Part shown: positions 32,221 through 40,734 of the stretch, piece by piece
How the letters are laid out: every line of letters begins with the position of its first letter
How positions within the stretch are numbered: position 1 is the stretch's first letter
Assembly: GCF_036227105.1 (NCBI RefSeq)
Contig: NZ_CP109434.1
Span: 7,102,501 to 7,166,500, forward strand
Direction of reading: 5' to 3'
Length of the DNA stretch: 64,000 nt
Source: Amycolatopsis sp. NBC_01488
Lineage (GTDB): Bacteria > Actinomycetota > Actinomycetes > Mycobacteriales > Pseudonocardiaceae
The notes under the pieces: generated by a model
Told to the model about the DNA's origin: nothing
The model's input: the letters and a program-made list of their open reading frames with translations, nothing else
The model's database searches: none
Position numbers and translations under genes: made by a program

Positions 32221-34446
32221 ATGATCAGGTGGAAAGCGGTCCTGGCCTGCGCCGGAGCGGGAGTTCTGCTGGCCGGGGCCCTGCCGGGCACGGCACTGGC
32301 GAGCGGCACCGCGACCGACTGCTGCGGTGGAGGCGCGTCCTGGGCCACGGGCAACAAGTCCGCCCTCGGGACCTCCACGACGACCGCGAGCCCGGTGTGG
32401 TTCACCGTGGCCAACGGCGTCACCTCCGAGGTCTTCTACCCCCGCGCCGACGTCCCGGACATGCAGGACATGCAGTACGTCGTCACCGACGGGTCGAGCT
32501 TCGTCGACCTGGAGCGCGACGCCACGAACCACGTCGTGACGATGCCCGACGAGAAGGCGCTGCAGTACACCGTCACCAACACCGCGAAGAGCGGCAAGTA
32601 CCGGATCACCACCGACTACGTCACCGATCCGGCCCGCTCGACCCTGGTCACGAACACGCGGTTCCAGTCGCTCGACGGCGGCAGCTACCGGCTCTACCTT
32701 CTGGCCAACCCCTCGATGGCGGGCGGCGGATCCAACGACAACGCCTGGTGGGACTCCTCGGGCGCGCTGATGGCCAGTGGCACCGAGACGCTGTTCGGCG
32801 GCGCGGCCACCACGGTCGTCTCCGCACTGCGCGTCTCGACCGGCTTCGCCGCGCACGACAACGGCTACAGCGGCGCGGCCAGCGACTGCCTGGCCGACCT
32901 GCGCGCCGACCAGACCCTGAACAACCAGTTCGACGCCGTCTCCGGCACCGGCAACGTCGTCCAGTGTGGACAGATCCCGGTCGGCACGGACACGACCTTC
33001 ACCGTCGCGCTCGGCTACGGCGGCACCGCGGCGGCCGCCTCGTCGGCGGCGAGCGGCTCGCTGGGCAGCGGGTTCTCCGCCGTGGCGACGTCGTACCGGA
33101 GCGGCTGGAACTCCTATGTGGGCGGTCTGAAACCCGCGCCCGCCAGCGTTTCCGGCGACACGCAACGGCGACGCGCCTACTACGTCGCGGCGATGGCGCT
33201 CAAGACCGCCGAGGACAAGCAGCACCCGGGCGCGAGCGTCGCGGGCCTGGCGACGCCGTGGGGCGACTACACCAGCGGCGACCAGCTCAACGACGGCTAC
33301 CACCGCGTCTGGGGCCGCGACCTCTACCAGCAGGCGACCGGGCTCCTGGCCGACGGCGACAGCGCGCAGGCCAAGCGGATGGCCCAGTTCCTGTGGACCT
33401 CGCAGTGGATCGGCAGCCCGACCGCCGGTGACGGCACGACGTACCCGGCGGGCTCTTTCCCGCGCTACAGCCCGGTTTCCGGCGTCACCGGGGCGAGTGC
33501 CCAGCAGCTCGGCTGCTGCGAGCAGCTCGACCAGGACGCCGACGCGATCCTGCTGGCCTGGCTGACCGGCCTCACCGACGCCTCGACGTACGCGAAGGTC
33601 AAGACGACGGCAGGCCACCTCGTCGCGACCGGCCCGGACACCACCGAGCGGTGGGAGGAGCAGTACGGCAAGTCGCCCTCGTCGGTGGCCGCCGAGATCG
33701 CCGGGCTGATCGCCGCGGGCGCCATCGCCCGGGCCAACGGCGACACCGCGAGCGCGACGTCGTGGGAGTCCACAGCGGACTCGTGGCGCACCTCCCTGGC
33801 CGGGTGGACGGTCACGACGTCCGGCTACTGGGGCGGGCACACCTACTACGAACGCCTCGACCGCGGCGGCAACCCCAACGACACCGCGACGATCTGCTTC
33901 GACGAAGGCTGCTTCTACGAGCACGACGTCACCGACTTCGGCTTCCTCGACCTGGTGCGGCTCGGCATCCGCCCGGCCGGCGACACGACGATCGCGAACT
34001 CGGTGGCGCCGACGGCCGCCGCGTCCGACGGCAACTCCCCGGTGCAGGTGACGCTGCCCAACGGCGACGTCTACTTCCACCGCTACCCGCACGACAACTA
34101 CGGCGAGAGCACAACGAGCTGCACCGGCTGGCCCGCCGGTGGCAGCCGGCGGTTCGGGCGGCTGTGGCCGGTGCTGTCGGGGGAGCGCGGCGAGTACGAG
34201 CTGGCGAACGGCCGCTCGGCGGCGGTGTACCTGAAGTCCATGGCGGATTCGGCCAACGACGGCTACTTCGTGCCCGAGCAGGTCTGGGACCGCGCGGACG
34301 TCGGCTGCTTCGGCCTCGGCCGCCCGACGGGCAGCGCGGGCCCGCTGATGTGGGCCGAGGGCCAGTACCTGCGGCTCGCGCAGAGCATGGACGCGGGCCA
34401 CGACCTCGACACGCCGTCGATCGTCAAGGCCCGCTACGGCACCTGA
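32221..34446 (+). CDS. Secreted GH15 glucoamylase/glucodextranase-like enzyme
   Basis: A 741-residue exported glycoside hydrolase. Residues 1-29 are a signal peptide (positive start, hydrophobic core, ALA cleavage-like end). Next is a glucodextranase-type beta-sandwich (WATGNKSALGTST, FYPRADVPDMQDMQYVV), then the alpha/alpha barrel. The general acid is probably the Glu pair in RWEEQYGKSPSS and the general base the Glu in LMWAEGQYLRL. It would release glucose from alpha-glucans outside the cell. GGAGG lies five bases before the ATG at 32221. Six or more cysteines suggest disulfides. A hairpin terminator follows. Confidence 0.87.
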   Translation: MIRWKAVLACAGAGVLLAGALPGTALASGTATDCCGGGASWATGNKSALGTSTTTASPVWFTVANGVTSEVFYPRADVPDMQDMQYVVTDGSSFVDLERDATNHVVTMPDEKALQYTVTNTAKSGKYRITTDYVTDPARSTLVTNTRFQSLDGGSYRLYLLANPSMAGGGSNDNAWWDSSGALMASGTETLFGGAATTVVSALRVSTGFAAHDNGYSGAASDCLADLRADQTLNNQFDAVSGTGNVVQCGQIPVGTDTTFTVALGYGGTAAAASSAASGSLGSGFSAVATSYRSGWNSYVGGLKPAPASVSGDTQRRRAYYVAAMALKTAEDKQHPGASVAGLATPWGDYTSGDQLNDGYHRVWGRDLYQQATGLLADGDSAQAKRMAQFLWTSQWIGSPTAGDGTTYPAGSFPRYSPVSGVTGASAQQLGCCEQLDQDADAILLAWLTGLTDASTYAKVKTTAGHLVATGPDTTERWEEQYGKSPSSVAAEIAGLIAAGAIARANGDTASATSWESTADSWRTSLAGWTVTTSGYWGGHTYYERLDRGGNPNDTATICFDEGCFYEHDVTDFGFLDLVRLGIRPAGDTTIANSVAPTAAASDGNSPVQVTLPNGDVYFHRYPHDNYGESTTSCTGWPAGGSRRFGRLWPVLSGERGEYELANGRSAAVYLKSMADSANDGYFVPEQVWDRADVGCFGLGRPTGSAGPLMWAEGQYLRLAQSMDAGHDLDTPSIVKARYGT

Positions 34447-34454
34447 CGCGGGTT

Positions 34455-34489
34455 CCGGTCCGGCACGCCCCCTCGGTGTGCCGGACCGG
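34455..34489 (+). terminator. Terminator after the GH15 gene
   Basis: CCGGTCCGGCAC (34455-34466) pairs perfectly with GTGCCGGACCGG (34478-34489) around an 11-base loop, nine bases after the stop codon. Confidence 0.85.
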
Positions 34490-34538
34490 GATCACTTCAC
34501 CAGGCGGACGGTCTTCGCCGCCGGGCCGAACGCCGGGG

Positions 34539-35012
34539 ACCGTCCACATCGAACAGCTCGCCGGCTACGGCGCGCCGGACCGGGACCCGCGGATGCGCGT
34601 CGTGACGGTCGCCTACCTCGCGCTGGCCCCGGACCTGCCGACGCCGCGTGCGGGCACGGACGCGGCGGAAGCGCGCTGGACCCCGGTGCGGTCGCTCACC
34701 GGCGAGCACCTGGCGTTCGACCACGACCGCATCCTCGCCGACGGCCTCGAGCGGGCCCGGGCGAAACTGGAGTATTCCCCGTTGGCGACGGCGTTCTGCC
34801 CGCCCGAATTCACCGTCGCGGAGCTGCGGCGGGTGTACGAGCTGGTCTGGGACACGCGGCTGGACCCGCGGAACTTCCACCGGAAGGTCACGGGCGCCGA
34901 GGGGCTGCTGGAGCCGACCGGCCGCACGACCACCCGCGACGGCGGGCGGCCGGCTCAGCTGTACCGCCGGGGCAAAGCGGAGCTGCTGTACCCGCCGATG
35001 CTGCGGACGTGA
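34539..35012 (+). pseudogene. Truncated NrtR-like Nudix regulator
   Basis: From HIEQLAGYG onward, about 155 residues match the rear half of Nudix proteins that carry a C-terminal winged helix (NrtR type): VAYLALAPDLP, DAAEARWTPV, then the DNA-binding part with EYSPLATAFCPPEFTVAELR and NFHRKV. The N-terminal half, with the Nudix box, is gone: only about 90 bp, including the GH15 terminator, separate this frame from the upstream gene. An ATG at 34593 could still give a 139-residue protein, but no ribosome binding site is seen. Probably a deletion relic. Confidence 0.7.
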
Positions 35013-35014
35013 GT

Positions 35015-36769
35015 TCAGGCGAGGGCGCGGCCGGCGGGGCGGCGGGTGTGGGCCCACGCGGGCAGCGCGGTCAGCACACCGACGGCCAGCAGCACGCCGA
35101 GTGCGGCGAGCAGTTGCGACGACGGCGGGGGAGCGGCGAACTTCGGGTTGAAGAACCCGTACAAGGCGGTCCCTCCCGGAATCCCGGCCAGTACCGCGAG
35201 CGAGGCGGGCACGAGCTGGGCCGTGCACAACGCCATGACGACCTGGCCCGGCGTCGCGCCGAGGGTGCGGGTGACGGCCAGCGCGCGCCGTGCCTGGACC
35301 GCGCTGCTCCAGCCGACGAACACCGTGTTGAGGGCGGAAAGCGCGGTCAGCGCGAAGGTGACGCCGAGCGCCACCTGGCCGATCCGGGTGTTCACCGCCG
35401 CCATGGCGGGATCGGCCTGCCCGGTGCCGTGGGCGACGGAGGTGCGGAACGCGAGCAGCGCCGAGACCGTGACGCTGATGGCGGCCGTGCCGATCGCCGT
35501 GAGGGCGGCGCGGCCGGGCCGGCGGGCGAGCAGCCGGACGCCGACCAGCAGCGACGCCGGCAGGTACGCCGTGTGCGCGGTCAGCCGCGGGCGGCGCGTG
35601 GCCAGGTGGGCCGGCTCGGCCAAGGCGTGGACGGTGCTCGTGCGGGCGGCGCGCAGGACGGGCCCGAGCGTCCCGGCCAGGACGACCAGAGCGGCGAGGA
35701 GAACGACGGCGACGACGGTGCCGGTGGTCGGCGGGCCGGTGCCGACGAGCAGCCCGGCACTGGGGTTGGCCAGTCCGGGCGCGGCCAGCGTCCCGGCGGT
35801 CAGGCCGAGCGCGGTGGCCACGACGGTCGGCAGCAGGTACTGCGCCAGCAGGACGGTCCGCGGACCGGCCCCCACGGCCTTGAGCAGCCCGGCGCGCCGG
35901 TTGTCGCGGCCGGCCCGGACGGCGGCGAGCGCGGCGAGGGTGACGATCGCGGCCGCGGCGAGCAGCCAGCCGCCGACGACCAGGGTGGGCTGGGTGTCCT
36001 TGATCATGTTCCGGTCCGTCTGCAAGACGGTTTGCCAGGTGTGCGTGTTGACCCACCCGCCACCCCGGTTGTCGGGCGCGAACACGGTGTCGCGCCAGTC
36101 GACGGGCGCGTCGGGATCGGTCAGCTTCAGGTGGATCAGGTGGACGAATTCCGCATCGCCCGCCGCCGCCCGGGCGTCGTCCGTGGTGAGCCAGATCCGG
36201 CCGCCCCGGTCGGACGGCCCGGGCCCCTGCGCCCAGTCGCTCCACGGGTACACCGGGGTGGCGGCGCTGATCGCGATGCCGACGACCGGGTAGGCGCGCT
36301 CCTCGATGGTGACGCGGTCCCCGACGTGCACGCCGAACACGTCCGCGAAGCCGCGCTCGATCACCGCGCCGCCGGGACGCACCCAGGAGCCGTCGGTCAC
36401 CAGTGGCCGGTCCACAGTGGACGGAGCACTGTCCCGTCCCTCGATCGAAGAGTGCGCGGTTCGGCCGTGGAGCCCGACGGTGGCGTCGAACGCGAAGACG
36501 GGGTCGGACTGCGCGGCCACCCCGGGCGCGGCCGCGAGGCGCCGGGCCAGGTCGGCCGGGTCGGGCTCCGTCGTGATGGCGGTGAGGTCGGGCCCGGCGG
36601 TGGCTTCGCGGGTGTTCTGGTACCCGGTGGTGACGGCGTTGCCGATCGCCAGGCCCAGGGTCAGGGCGGCGGTCGCCGCCGTGACGGCGACCAGGAACAG
36701 CGCGGCCTCGCCGGGGCGGCGGCGCAGGTCGCGCGCGGCCAGGCGCCACATCAGCAGCAGACGTCCCAC
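35015..36769 (-). CDS. FtsX-like ABC transporter permease
   Basis: A 584-residue integral membrane protein with an N-terminal transmembrane helix, a large extracellular domain (about 45-270), three helices (about 285-400, with the FtsX motif RRAGLLKAVGAGPRTVLLAQ), and a second partial set including VTRTLGATPGQVV. This is the MacB/LolC type of mechanotransmitting permease. The GTG at 36769 has GGAAGG upstream; MWRLAAR at 36751 is an alternative start. It follows the ATPase gene by three bases. Substrate is unknown; peptide, lipid or antibiotic export are typical. Confidence 0.85.
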   Translation of the reverse strand: MGRLLLMWRLAARDLRRRPGEAALFLVAVTAATAALTLGLAIGNAVTTGYQNTREATAGPDLTAITTEPDPADLARRLAAAPGVAAQSDPVFAFDATVGLHGRTAHSSIEGRDSAPSTVDRPLVTDGSWVRPGGAVIERGFADVFGVHVGDRVTIEERAYPVVGIAISAATPVYPWSDWAQGPGPSDRGGRIWLTTDDARAAAGDAEFVHLIHLKLTDPDAPVDWRDTVFAPDNRGGGWVNTHTWQTVLQTDRNMIKDTQPTLVVGGWLLAAAAIVTLAALAAVRAGRDNRRAGLLKAVGAGPRTVLLAQYLLPTVVATALGLTAGTLAAPGLANPSAGLLVGTGPPTTGTVVAVVLLAALVVLAGTLGPVLRAARTSTVHALAEPAHLATRRPRLTAHTAYLPASLLVGVRLLARRPGRAALTAIGTAAISVTVSALLAFRTSVAHGTGQADPAMAAVNTRIGQVALGVTFALTALSALNTVFVGWSSAVQARRALAVTRTLGATPGQVVMALCTAQLVPASLAVLAGIPGGTALYGFFNPKFAAPPPSSQLLAALGVLLAVGVLTALPAWAHTRRPAGRALA

Positions 36770-36772
36770 GGC

Positions 36773-37573
36773 TCAGCCTTCCCAGCTCAGCAGCGCGCCG
36801 AGCGGGGTCGTGGCGCCGAGGCGGGTGTCGTCGAGAAGGGTGCCGTCGCGCAGGGAGACGACGCGGTCGGCCGTGGCGGCGACCCGCTCGTCGTGCGTGA
36901 CGACGACCAGCGTCTGGCCGGCGGCGCGCAACTCGCCGAAGAGCCGGAGGATGTCGTGGGTCGCGACGCTGTCGAGGTTCCCGGTGGGCTCGTCCGCGAG
37001 GACGACGAGGGGCTCGTTGACCAGCGCCCGGGCGATCGCGACCCGCTGCCGCTGCCCGCCGGACAGTTCCGAGGGCAGGTGCCGGGCCCGGTCGCCGAGC
37101 CCCACGCGATCGAGGATCCGCGCGGCCCGCTCGCGCGCGGTGCGTGGTGAGGCACCGGCGAGCAGTGCGGGCAACTCGACGTTCTCGGCCGCGGACAGCT
37201 CGTCCATCAGGTGGAAGTCCTGGAAGACGAAGCCGATGGCACGCCGGCGCAGCCCGGCCAGCGCCCGCTCGCCGAGGTGGTCGATGCGCCGCCCGCCGAG
37301 CCGGACCTGGCCGCCGGTGGGCCGGTCGAGCCCGCCGAGCAACTGCAGCAGCGTCGACTTGCCACAGCCGCTCGGACCGGTCACGGCGAGGGTCTGCCCG
37401 GCGGGGACGTCGAGGTCGACCTCGTCGACGGCGCGCACCAGGCTCTCGCCCCGGCCGTACGCCCGCGACAGGCCGATCGCCCGCAGCACCGGTTCGGCGC
37501 TCGCTCGTGGTGGTGGTTCGCCCGCGCCCGTCCGCCGCGGGCGGCTCCCGACCTGCCGGCCGTCTCCCGTCAT
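36773..37573 (-). CDS. ABC transporter ATPase (MacB/LolD type)
   Basis: A 266-residue ATPase with Walker A GPSGCGKST, Q-loop VFQDFHLMDELSAAENVELP, signature LSGGQRQRVAIARAL, Walker B VVLADEPTGNLD and the H-loop VVTHD. The sequence layout is that of the LolD/MacB group and pairs with the permease downstream. The ATG at 37573 has GGAGGGA upstream and overlaps the PadR stop (ATGA); a longer frame reaching 37861 is rejected for that reason. First 25 residues are a basic, unconserved extension. Confidence 0.9.
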   Translation of the reverse strand: MTGDGRQVGSRPRRTGAGEPPPRASAEPVLRAIGLSRAYGRGESLVRAVDEVDLDVPAGQTLAVTGPSGCGKSTLLQLLGGLDRPTGGQVRLGGRRIDHLGERALAGLRRRAIGFVFQDFHLMDELSAAENVELPALLAGASPRTARERAARILDRVGLGDRARHLPSELSGGQRQRVAIARALVNEPLVVLADEPTGNLDSVATHDILRLFGELRAAGQTLVVVTHDERVAATADRVVSLRDGTLLDDTRLGATTPLGALLSWEG

Positions 37574-38103
37574 GCGTTCCCTCCGTCTTTCCCGCGGGTG
37601 GACCAGGTCCGCTCGCACGCCTCCAGCCAGCGCAGGTCGGCCTGGCAGCGCAAGGCGATGCCCTCCAGGAGCAGCCCGGCCTCCGACTTCGTGTCCTCGG
37701 CGAGAACGGCGCGCTGGACGTCGGCGAGACTGCGCACCAGCTCCCGCCGCCGCGCGCTCACGAGCGCGAGCGGATCCGCCAGCCCCGACTCGGCCGCGGC
37801 CACCAGCTTCAGGTGGAACTCCGTCACGTCCGCCTTCGGCCCGGCGCTCTCGGCCATCCACGTGACCACCCGCTCCTGCCCGGCCGCGGTCAGCGCGTAC
37901 ACCTTGCGCCGCGGGCCGCGCACGGGCGCGTCTTCACGTTCCTGGACGACCAGGCCGGCCTTCTCGAGCCGGGTGAGCGTCACGTAGATCTGCCCCACGT
38001 TCAGCGTTTCCCCCAGCGGCCCGAGCGCCGCCACCAGCCGCCGTCGCAGGTCGTAGCCGTGCGACGGTTCCTTGGCCAGCAGCGCCAGCACGACGTCCTG
38101 CAT
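37570..38103 (-). CDS. PadR-family regulator
   Basis: A 177-residue PadR regulator: winged helix at the N-terminus (LALLAKEPSHGYDL, IYVTLTRLEKAGLV, RKVYALTAAG) and a C-terminal coiled dimerisation region. It is the first gene of a padR-ATPase-permease operon, a common arrangement in which a drug or peptide relieves repression of an export pump. A short inverted repeat immediately upstream is its likely operator. Confidence 0.9.
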   Translation of the reverse strand: MQDVVLALLAKEPSHGYDLRRRLVAALGPLGETLNVGQIYVTLTRLEKAGLVVQEREDAPVRGPRRKVYALTAAGQERVVTWMAESAGPKADVTEFHLKLVAAAESGLADPLALVSARRRELVRSLADVQRAVLAEDTKSEAGLLLEGIALRCQADLRWLEACERTWSTRGKDGGNA

Positions 38104-38112
38104 GGCACAATA

Positions 38113-38125
38113 GATAGCGGTTATC
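38113..38125. promoter_or_regulatory. Candidate PadR operator
   Basis: GATAGCGGTTATC, with GATA and TATC arms, lies 10 bp before the padR start in a short AT-rich patch of the 33-bp gap to the next gene. Autoregulation is inferred. Confidence 0.45.
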
Positions 38126-38136
38126 CAAAGCCGGTG

Positions 38137-39273
38137 TCAAGCGGCCCGGCCGGGCACCAGCCGCCGCGCGGCCGTGACCAGCGGCAGCAGCCGCGTGCCG
38201 AAGTTGCGGGCCGCCAGGCCGCCGCGCGTCGCCGGGATCAGCAGGGCTGCGGCCGTGGAAACGTTGCGCTGCTTGGGTTCCACCAGCTTGCGATGGGCGG
38301 CTTCGTACCGGCGGAACGCCGACGCGGTGTCACCCGGCGTCCGGCGCAGCTCCTCGGCCAGCGTGTACGCGCCCGCCATCGCCAGCGTCGAGCCGTCGCC
38401 GAACAGGGACACGCACGACGCCGCGTCCCCGGCCAGCGCGATCCGTCCCGACGCCCAGCCGGCCATCCGCACCCGGCTCACCGAGTCCAGGTACAGGTCG
38501 TCCGCCTCGCGCACGCGCTCCAGCAGCTCCGGCACGCGCCACCCGGCGCCTTCGTACGCGTCGGCGAGCATTCGCTTGTGCAGCACGGAATCGCGGTGGT
38601 CGAACCCCGGCACGGCGGCGCCGCGGAACAGGAACGCCGCGATGCCGGTGCCGCGCGCCGGGTGCACTGCGACGGCTCGGCCGGGGGAGTTGTACATCAC
38701 CAGCTCCGTGCGGTCGGCCGGCGGCTCGGCCAGCGGCAGCGTCGCGATGTAGACGCCCATGTGCTCGGCGAACGCGTGCTCCGGCCCGAACGCCAGCCGC
38801 CGCACGCCCGAGTGCAGGCCGTCGGCGCCGAGCACCAGGTCGAAGCGCCGCGGGGCGCCGCGCTCGAACGTGACGTCGACGCCGCCGCCGTCCTGGCTCA
38901 GTGCGGTGATCGAATCGTGGAAGACGAACTCGGCGTCCGCGCGCGCCGCTTCGTGCAGGATCGCCGCGAGGTCGGTGCGGGGCAGCTCGATGCCGCCGTC
39001 GCCGCCGATCGCGACGCGGCCGGTCCGCCGCCCCGCGTCGTCGACGAACTTCAGCGACTTCACGGCGGTGCTCGCCTCGCGCAGCTTGCCGGTGATGCCC
39101 ATCCGCTCCGCGACCTGCGCGGCGCGCCCGCGGACGTCGACCGGGCTGCCGCTCGAGCGCGGCCCGGCGGCGCGCTCGACCACGGTCGGCCGGAAGCCCG
39201 CGCGGGCCAGCCAGTACGCCAGCGTCGGCCCGGCGACGCCCGCGCCGGAGATCAGTATGGTCTGCTCGGTCAT
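38137..39273 (-). CDS. FAD-dependent monooxygenase (PHBH/UbiH-like)
   Basis: A 378-residue flavoprotein hydroxylase of the class A type. It has the N-terminal dinucleotide motif GAGVAGPTLAYWLARAGF (about residues 10-27), the GADGLHSGVRR motif, and the GDAASCVSLFGDGSTLAMAGA motif that binds the FAD ribityl chain. The ATG at 39273 gives the conserved start. It is divergent from a TetR regulator with two operator-like repeats in the 88-bp gap. Such TetR-linked enzymes often inactivate aromatic drugs (for example tetracycline or rifampicin), but the substrate here is unknown. Confidence 0.87.
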   Translation of the reverse strand: MTEQTILISGAGVAGPTLAYWLARAGFRPTVVERAAGPRSSGSPVDVRGRAAQVAERMGITGKLREASTAVKSLKFVDDAGRRTGRVAIGGDGGIELPRTDLAAILHEAARADAEFVFHDSITALSQDGGGVDVTFERGAPRRFDLVLGADGLHSGVRRLAFGPEHAFAEHMGVYIATLPLAEPPADRTELVMYNSPGRAVAVHPARGTGIAAFLFRGAAVPGFDHRDSVLHKRMLADAYEGAGWRVPELLERVREADDLYLDSVSRVRMAGWASGRIALAGDAASCVSLFGDGSTLAMAGAYTLAEELRRTPGDTASAFRRYEAAHRKLVEPKQRNVSTAAALLIPATRGGLAARNFGTRLLPLVTAARRLVPGRAA

Positions 39274-39294
39274 GGTGATACCCCCAGCTAACTC

Positions 39295-39340
39295 CTGACC
39301 ATCGGTCAGTACCGACCGTACGCTCCTGTCCAACGGTCAG
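39295..39340. promoter_or_regulatory. Two 15-bp TetR operators in a divergent promoter
   Basis: CTGACCATCGGTCAG (39295-39309) and CTGTCCAACGGTCAG (39326-39340) fit one consensus; the first is perfectly symmetric about its centre apart from the middle three bases. They lie 31 bp apart, centre to centre, between the monooxygenase and the TetR gene, so binding could control both. Confidence 0.75.
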
Positions 39341-39361
39341 GCAAGCCGCTAGGCTCGGGCG

Positions 39362-40057
39362 ATGACCGACGACACCCGCGCCCGGATCCTGCGCGCCGCG
39401 CTCGAGGAGTTCTCGGAGCGCGGCTTCCACGCGACGTCGGTCCGGGAGCTGGCCGAGCGCGTCGGCGTCACCAAGACCGCGGTGCTCTACCACTTCCCGG
39501 GCAAGGCCGACATCGTCACGGCGCTCGCCGAACCGCTCCTGACCGACCTCGAAGCGGCCATGGCGAAGGCCGCGGACGCCCCCGACCCACGCGTGGCGGC
39601 CATCGAGGGGCTCCTCGACGTGTGGCTCGGCCACCGCTACCTGCTGCGGATGAACCTGCGCGATCTCGGGCTCACCGCGTCGAAGGCGGTGTTCGACCGC
39701 TTCCGCGACGGCATGCTCGAGGCGAACCACCTGGTCGCGGGCGCGGACGCGGATCTGGCGGGCCGGGTTCGCGCGGCGCAGGCGATCGCGATGCTCAGCG
39801 ACCCGGTGGTGCTGTTCGCCGACGCGCCGGCGGACGAACTGCGCGCCGCGATCCTCGACGGCGTCGACCGGCTGTTCGCGGTCTCGCCTCGCGAAGGCCG
39901 GCCGCGCGGCCGCGGCCGGCCGCCGGTGATGAGCCCGGAGACGATCGAGGCGGCCCGGCGCCTCTACGACGCGGGCCACGCCCCGGCGGACATCGCGACG
40001 GCATTGGGCGTCTCCCGCGCCACGATCTACCGGCACCTGCCCGGCACAGAATTATGA
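39362..40057 (+). CDS. TetR-family regulator with an added C-terminal resolvase-type HTH
   Basis: A 231-residue protein. Residues 1-60 are a standard TetR helix-turn-helix (ALEEFSERGFHATSVRELAERVGVTKTAVLYHF), followed by a helical ligand domain to about residue 175. The last 50 residues are unusual: after a GRGRPP linker comes ETIEAARRLYDAGHAPADIA and then ALGVSRATIYRHL, which is the DNA-binding helix-turn-helix of serine recombinases (HTH_7 type). The protein therefore seems to carry two separate DNA-binding units. It is divergent from the monooxygenase it probably controls. Confidence 0.85.
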   Translation: MTDDTRARILRAALEEFSERGFHATSVRELAERVGVTKTAVLYHFPGKADIVTALAEPLLTDLEAAMAKAADAPDPRVAAIEGLLDVWLGHRYLLRMNLRDLGLTASKAVFDRFRDGMLEANHLVAGADADLAGRVRAAQAIAMLSDPVVLFADAPADELRAAILDGVDRLFAVSPREGRPRGRGRPPVMSPETIEAARRLYDAGHAPADIATALGVSRATIYRHLPGTEL

Positions 40058-40073
40058 GACGCATTAATGAGAC

Positions 40074-40667
40074 TTATTGAGACGTCACTTCGATCGTCGG
40101 CAAGACCGAAAGCTGGGCGGACGTCAGCTTCGAAGCCGCCGCGAACACCTTCTGCTGGTGCTCCTTGATCCGCTCGTCCACCAGCCGGCTCAGCTCGAAG
40201 GCGAGCCGCCCGGTTTGTTTCACTGTGCCGTCGTCCACCAGCGGCCGCACGCCCGACGTGATGACGATGCCCTCCGCCGCACCGGACTCGGATTGTGAGA
40301 CGCCCACCGCGTAGGTCTCGCGCGGGTTGACCGGCCCGTCGATCGAGAAGTCCCGGATCCGGCCGAGCAACGCGTGCCACTCGGCGACCTCGCCCGGGAC
40401 CTCGATGGCTTCGACGTCCGCCACGGTCAGACCCATGCCGCGGTCCCCGGTGCGGAAACACCGGGCGTAGGAGTTGAGCGCCGACACCCACAGCGCCTCG
40501 ACGAGCACGGCGTCCACTCGCGGCTGGGCCAGCTCCGAGACCAGCCGCTCGCAGCACTTGAGTGTGAACTGCAGGTCGTCGAAGATCGCGACGAGGTCGG
40601 CCAGCCCCAGCGCGCCGGGGGTCACCAGCTGCCGGGCGCTCGAAGGGGTCGTCGTGGAAGGGGTCAT
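40074..40667 (-). CDS. Hypothetical protein, 197 residues
   Basis: I do not recognise this protein. It is a mostly helical, soluble-looking sequence with no signal peptide or membrane span; notable are LKCCERLVSEL, an acidic middle part, and a C-terminal helical stretch ERIKEHQQKVFAA. The ATG at 40667 has AGGAG eight bases upstream; a GTG at 40676 is too close to it. Codon use and GC-rich third positions look like those of real neighbouring genes. It stands alone between the TetR gene (convergent) and lacZ. Confidence 0.65.
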   Translation of the reverse strand: MTPSTTTPSSARQLVTPGALGLADLVAIFDDLQFTLKCCERLVSELAQPRVDAVLVEALWVSALNSYARCFRTGDRGMGLTVADVEAIEVPGEVAEWHALLGRIRDFSIDGPVNPRETYAVGVSQSESGAAEGIVITSGVRPLVDDGTVKQTGRLAFELSRLVDERIKEHQQKVFAAASKLTSAQLSVLPTIEVTSQ

Positions 40668-40734
40668 CCGGGACACTCCTGTGCTGCGGCCGTCTGGACC
40701 TCAACGACACCGCATCCGAGGCGTCCCGTCGGTC

